Positions 60,537 to 64,000 of a stretch of DNA of 64,000 bases are shown in pieces. Below the pieces are notes generated by a model, which searched no databases, was not told the origin of the DNA, and saw nothing but the letters and a program-made list of their open reading frames with translations. The translations under genes and the position numbers were made by a program. Position 1 is the stretch's first letter. Every line of letters starts with the position of its first letter. The DNA is from Amycolatopsis thermoflava N1165 (GTDB lineage: Bacteria; Actinomycetota; Actinomycetes; Mycobacteriales; Pseudonocardiaceae), in assembly GCF_000473265.1 (NCBI RefSeq), contig NZ_KI421511.1, forward strand, positions 2,283,731 to 2,347,730, written 5' to 3'.

Positions 60537-61055
60537 TCAGGTGACCAGGAGCGAGCTGACCTTCCGGCCGCTCAGCGCCGACCGCCCGTCGAGGGCGGCC
60601 AGCTCCATCACCACGGACACGCCGGTGACCGTCGCGCCGGCCTGCTCCAGCAGCTCACAGGCCGCGGCGACGGTGCCGCCGGTGGCGAGCACGTCGTCGA
60701 CCACCACCGCCCGCTGCCCCGGCCGCACCACGCCGGACGGCAGCTCCAGGGTCGCGGAGCCGTACTCCAGGGCGTAGTCCACCCGCCCAGCCACGCTGGG
60801 CAGCTTGCCGGGCTTGCGCACCAGGACGACACCCATGCCGCGGGCGTAGCCGACGGCCGCGGCGAGCAGGAACCCGCGCGCCTCGACCGCGGCCAGCACG
60901 TCGGTGCCCGGGTCGACCGTCGCCGCCAGCGCGTCGATCACCGCCGCGAACCCGTCGGCGTCGGCGAACAGCGGCGACAGGTCCCGGAACAGCACACCGG
61001 GCTCCGGGAAGTCCGGCACCTCGGCGATCAGGCCGAGCGCACGCTCCAGGTCCAC
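60537..61055 (-). CDS. apt: Adenine phosphoribosyltransferase
   Basis: This 172-residue protein has FPEPGVLFRDLSPLFADADG at the N-terminus and the PRPP loop AVVVDDVLATGGTVAAA, as in Apt. It salvages adenine to AMP. The GTG at 61055 lies one base after the secF stop codon. Its place between secF and rel is conserved in actinobacteria. Confidence 0.95.
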   Translation of the reverse strand: MDLERALGLIAEVPDFPEPGVLFRDLSPLFADADGFAAVIDALAATVDPGTDVLAAVEARGFLLAAAVGYARGMGVVLVRKPGKLPSVAGRVDYALEYGSATLELPSGVVRPGQRAVVVDDVLATGGTVAAACELLEQAGATVTGVSVVMELAALDGRSALSGRKVSSLLVT

Positions 61056-61056
61056 G

Positions 61057-62286
61057 TCAGCGCTTCCGCTTGCCCGACGGCCGCCCGCGCCGCGGCTGCG
61101 ACTTCGGGGTGCGGGCGGGGACGCTCGCGGCCGCCGCGTACGCCTTCTCCTTGCGCAGCTCGGCGTCCAGCGCCTCGTCGTCGCTCGCGTCGAAGTCGGC
61201 CTCGCGCTCGGCGGCCTTGCGGGCCTGGTTGGCGCGGCGCGCCCGGACCCGCTCGGCCTGCTGCTTGTACCTCGGGTCGCGCATCTTGAAGTCCACTAGC
61301 AGCGGGGTCGCCAGGAACAGCGACGACAGCACGCCGGCGAGCATGCCGCTCAGCTGCACCAGCGCGAGGTCCTGCAGCGTGCCGGACCCGAGCAGGATGT
61401 AGCCGACGACCAGCAGGCCCAGCACCGGCAGCAGCGCGATGACCGAGGTGTTGATCGAGCGCATCAGCGTCTGGTTCAGCGCCAGGTTGGCGGTCTCGGC
61501 GTAGGTGCGGCGGGTCAGGCCGAGGATGCCGCGGGTGTTCTCCTTGACCTTGTCGAACACCACCACGGTGTCGTAGAGGGAGAACCCGAGGATGGTCAGC
61601 AGGCCGATCACCGTCGCCGGGGTGACCTCGAACCCGACGAGCGAGTAGATGCCCGCGGTGACGACGATGTCGTGCACCAGCGCGATGAGCGCGGTGACCG
61701 CCATCCAGCGCTCGAAGTAGACCGCGAGGAACACGGTCACCAGGACCATGAACACGGCGAGCGCGATCAGCGCCTGCTGCGAGATCTCCTGGCCCCAGGA
61801 CGCGCTGACCGCGCTGTCGCTGATGGCCTGCACGCTCGGCTGGCCGTTGCCGCCGATCGGCTGGAGCTGGTCGAACAGGGTCTGCTTGACCTTGGCGACC
61901 TGGTCGGCGTCGAGGGTGTCCGACCGCAGCTCGACGGTGGCCGCGTCGCCGACGCCGACCGTCTGCGCCGAGTCGGCCTGCTCGCCGATGGCGTCGGCGA
62001 ACGCCTGCTTGGCCTCGTCGGCGGTGATCGGGCCATTCGCGCCGCGCGCCGGCATCTGGATCTGGGTGCCGCCCTCGAACTCGATGCCGAGGTTGAAGCC
62101 CTTGATGCCGATGGAGGCGATGCACACCAGGACCAGGACCGCGAAGAAGATGTACCAGCGCTTGCGCTTGCCGACGATGTCGAAGGCGCCGGTGCCGACG
62201 TAGAGGCGGTGGAAGACGCTCTCCCGCCCGGCCTTCTTCGTGGCCGGCGCGGCGTCCGTGCTCTCGGTGTTCAGCTCGTCTGCCAC
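61057..62286 (-). CDS. secF: Protein translocase subunit SecF
   Basis: This 409-residue protein has the first helix, the D1 motif FNLGIEFEGGTQIQM, a periplasmic domain, and five further helices with VIGLLTILGFSLYDTVVVFD and a late INTSVIALLPVLGLL. SecD and SecF use the proton gradient to finish export by SecYEG. It has a charged C-terminal extension of about 70 residues, typical in actinobacteria. The GTG at 62286 follows the secD stop by one base. Confidence 0.96.
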   Translation of the reverse strand: MADELNTESTDAAPATKKAGRESVFHRLYVGTGAFDIVGKRKRWYIFFAVLVLVCIASIGIKGFNLGIEFEGGTQIQMPARGANGPITADEAKQAFADAIGEQADSAQTVGVGDAATVELRSDTLDADQVAKVKQTLFDQLQPIGGNGQPSVQAISDSAVSASWGQEISQQALIALAVFMVLVTVFLAVYFERWMAVTALIALVHDIVVTAGIYSLVGFEVTPATVIGLLTILGFSLYDTVVVFDKVKENTRGILGLTRRTYAETANLALNQTLMRSINTSVIALLPVLGLLVVGYILLGSGTLQDLALVQLSGMLAGVLSSLFLATPLLVDFKMRDPRYKQQAERVRARRANQARKAAEREADFDASDDEALDAELRKEKAYAAAASVPARTPKSQPRRGRPSGKRKR

Positions 62287-62287
62287 G

Positions 62288-63862
62288 TCAGGACTCCTTC
62301 GCGCCCGCGCCGGCGGGCACCTTGCGCGCGGACCGGCGCTCCGCGGCCAGCGTCTGCACGCCGCCGAGGCCGGTGAGCTTCGGCTGGGACAGGAACTTCG
62401 ACTTCGACGCCAGCGCGACCAGCGGGTGCGTCACGAGGAACACCACGATCAGGTCGAGCACGGTCGACATGCCGAGGGTGAACGCGAAGCCCTGGACGTC
62501 GCCGACCGCGATGGCGTACAGCACCGCGGAGGCGAGGAACATGACCGCGTCCGAGGCCAGGATCGTGCGGCGGGCGCGCACCCAGCCGCGCGGCACCGCG
62601 GAGCGGAAGCTGCGGCCGCCCTCGCGGATCTCGTCCTTGAGCCGTTCGAAGAACACCACGAACGAGTCCGCGGTGACACCGATCGCGATGATGAACCCGG
62701 CGACGCCGGCCAGGTCGAGCGTGAAGTTGATCCACCGCCCGAGCAGGACCAGCACCGCGTAGACGATCAGGCCGGACAACGCCAGCGAGACGACCGTGAG
62801 CACCCCGAGCAGGCGGTAGTAGACCAGGCAGTAGACGAACACCAGCGCGAGGCCGATGCCGCCGGCGATCAGGCCCGCCTCGAGCGAGGCGAGGCCGAGC
62901 GTCGCCGACACGGTGGTGGCGTCGGAGGAGGTGAACGACAGCGGCAGCGAGCCGTACTTCAGGACGTCGGCGAGGTCCTTGGTCTGCGCCTGCGTGAAGT
63001 TGCCGCTGATCTGGGTGTTGCCGTCGAGGATCGCGCTCTGGATGGTCGGCGCGGACACGACCTGCGTGTCGAGCACGAACGCGGCGCGCTGGCCGATGTT
63101 GGCCGTGGTGAAGTCGGCCCAGACCTGGCGGCCCTCGGACTTGAAGGTGAGGTCCACGGTCCACTGCGGCTTGTTCTGCGCCGGCGACGAGGACACCGCG
63201 TTGTCGATCTCAGTGCCCTTCAGGAACACCGGGCCGAGCAGGTACTTCTCGGTGCCGGTCTGGTCGCAGGTGAGCAGCGGCAGGTTCGGATCGTCGTTGC
63301 CGCGCAGCGGGTCCTGGGTGGAGCAGGTGAACGCGGTCAGCGCGGCGGACGCGTTCGGCCCGGCGGCGAGCGAGTCGCCGGTGCCGGTGACCAGGTCGGC
63401 GGCCTGGCGGGTGGCCTTGGCCTGCTGGATCGCGGCCGGGTCGTCGGCCTGTCCCGGCGGCGGCGCGACCGGCGGGGTGGTCACCGTCTGCGCGTCGATC
63501 ACCTTGCGGAAGCCGAGCTGGGCGGTCTGGCCGAGCTTCTTGGCCTGGTCGCCCTGCTCGCCGGGAACGGTGATCACGATGTTGTCGCCGTCGAGGACCA
63601 CCTCGGTGCCGCTGACCCCGATCCCGTTCACGCGGGTCTCGATGATCTGGCGCGCCTGGTTGAGGGACTCGCGCGAGGGCGCGGAGCCGTCCGGGGTGCG
63701 CGCGCTCAGCGTCACCCGGGTGCCGCCCTGCAGGTCGATGCCCAGCTTCGGCGTGGGCTTCCCGCCGCCGGTGAAGAACACCAGGGCGTAGAGCACGACC
63801 ACGATCAGGACGAAGAAGCCGAGATAGCGTCCCGGGCGGATCCGCCCGGCCGGTGGTGCCAC
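62288..63862 (-). CDS. secD: Protein translocase subunit SecD
   Basis: This 524-residue protein has helix 1, the motif PKLGIDLQGGTRVTLSAR, a large periplasmic region with P1 and P2 parts, and five C-terminal helices (GLIAGGIGLALVFVYCLVYY, GFIIAIGVTADSFVVFFERL). Between the P1 parts is an insert of about 100 residues with Pro/Ala stretches common to actinobacterial SecD. The GTG at 63862 has GAGGAGAA upstream. It begins the secD-secF-apt-rel series. Confidence 0.96.
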   Translation of the reverse strand: MAPPAGRIRPGRYLGFFVLIVVVLYALVFFTGGGKPTPKLGIDLQGGTRVTLSARTPDGSAPSRESLNQARQIIETRVNGIGVSGTEVVLDGDNIVITVPGEQGDQAKKLGQTAQLGFRKVIDAQTVTTPPVAPPPGQADDPAAIQQAKATRQAADLVTGTGDSLAAGPNASAALTAFTCSTQDPLRGNDDPNLPLLTCDQTGTEKYLLGPVFLKGTEIDNAVSSSPAQNKPQWTVDLTFKSEGRQVWADFTTANIGQRAAFVLDTQVVSAPTIQSAILDGNTQISGNFTQAQTKDLADVLKYGSLPLSFTSSDATTVSATLGLASLEAGLIAGGIGLALVFVYCLVYYRLLGVLTVVSLALSGLIVYAVLVLLGRWINFTLDLAGVAGFIIAIGVTADSFVVFFERLKDEIREGGRSFRSAVPRGWVRARRTILASDAVMFLASAVLYAIAVGDVQGFAFTLGMSTVLDLIVVFLVTHPLVALASKSKFLSQPKLTGLGGVQTLAAERRSARKVPAGAGAKES

Positions 63863-63956
63863 GGTGGTCGTTCTCCTCGACGGTCAGCTGCGGGGTTCGT
63901 GCCGCCTACGCGGCGGTACGCAGACACTACTCGCCGCGTTGTGAACGCGGCGTTGA

Positions 63957-63983
63957 CCCCGGCGTCACCACCGGACGCCGGGG
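63957..63983. terminator. Hairpin upstream of secD
   Basis: CCCCGGCGTC (63957-63966) pairs perfectly with GACGCCGGGG (63974-63983) over a seven-base loop. A smaller hairpin, CCGCGTT-gtg-AACGCGG, lies nearby at 63935-63951. It may end the gene that lies further upstream on the minus strand (yajC in related genomes), which is outside the window. Confidence 0.55.
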
Positions 63984-64000
63984 TGTTGCCCTTCGTCGGG

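Noticed and set aside
1-64000. tRNA or rRNA genes
   Set aside because: No cloverleaf-like or rRNA-like sequence was noticed on reading, although a covariance-model search was not possible.

Overview
The window is about 64 kb of very GC-rich chromosomal DNA with strong third-position G/C, many GTG starts and short or overlapping gene junctions. An SsgA-family division protein, PknG, an F420-dependent oxidoreductase, a PAC2 protein and the (yajC)-secD-secF-apt-rel block with neighbouring cyclophilin and metallo-beta-lactamase genes point to a mycelial actinobacterium. Gene content fits Pseudonocardiaceae, probably Amycolatopsis-like; the family assignment is an inference. I see no tRNA, rRNA or CRISPR array.

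Layout. 1-3.0 kb: the end of a cytochrome P450 gene, a decayed copy of its haem-binding loop, a DUF2235 hydrolase and a frameshifted membrane-protein relic. 3.0-8.5 kb: a metallophosphoesterase diverging from a sugar-type ABC importer (binding protein, ATPase, two permeases), with a CRP/GlxR-like site between them. 8.5-17.3 kb: a receptor Ser/Thr kinase, a secreted beta-propeller, an ArsR/SRPBCC pair, an AhpD-like protein, a decayed aminoglycoside acetyltransferase, an L,D-transpeptidase, a STAS protein, a CorA-type channel, an oxidoreductase and a GNAT enzyme. 17.3-24.9 kb: the most notable region, a seven-gene operon plus a divergent MFS exporter around a Zur/Fur-type operator. It combines a FecCD-type importer with four small-molecule enzymes (SbnA-like PLP enzyme, PduX-like GHMP kinase, DUF364 protein, NPP-motif methyltransferase) and contains no NRPS or NIS synthetase. 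It is read here as a candidate metallophore pathway, most likely for zinc. 24.9-35.2 kb: a STAS/HATPase pair, an OafA-type acyltransferase, Nudix, F420 enzyme, acyl-CoA dehydrogenase-like protein, a phosphoribosyltransferase-hydrolase fusion, a carboxylesterase and PAC2.

35.3-39.1 kb: a compact terpenoid cluster (class II cyclase with a DADD motif, P450, UbiA-type protein) behind a recognisable promoter. 39.0-43.3 kb: homocysteine methyltransferase plus TetR, then an HTH/TPR-like regulator with YdcF and WbqC proteins. 43.4-52.5 kb: a class A penicillin-binding protein, an IS481 remnant, a translationally coupled pknG/membrane-sensor/binding-lipoprotein/DUF1275 operon, a phosphodiester glycosidase and the SsgA-like gene. 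52.6-64 kb: a YibE/F membrane protein with a tandem-repeat N-terminus, two proteins of unknown function, then the conserved block of metallo-beta-lactamase, cyclophilin, enoyl-CoA hydratase, rel, apt, secF and secD.

Two genome-wide traits stand out. At least twelve genes start at a GTG or ATG lying 5-8 nt after a TANNNT-type -10 hexamer, which indicates leaderless transcripts. Three loci (2.6-3.0, 12.9-13.5 and 50.2-50.8 kb) carry frame breaks, so both real decay and base-call errors must be considered.
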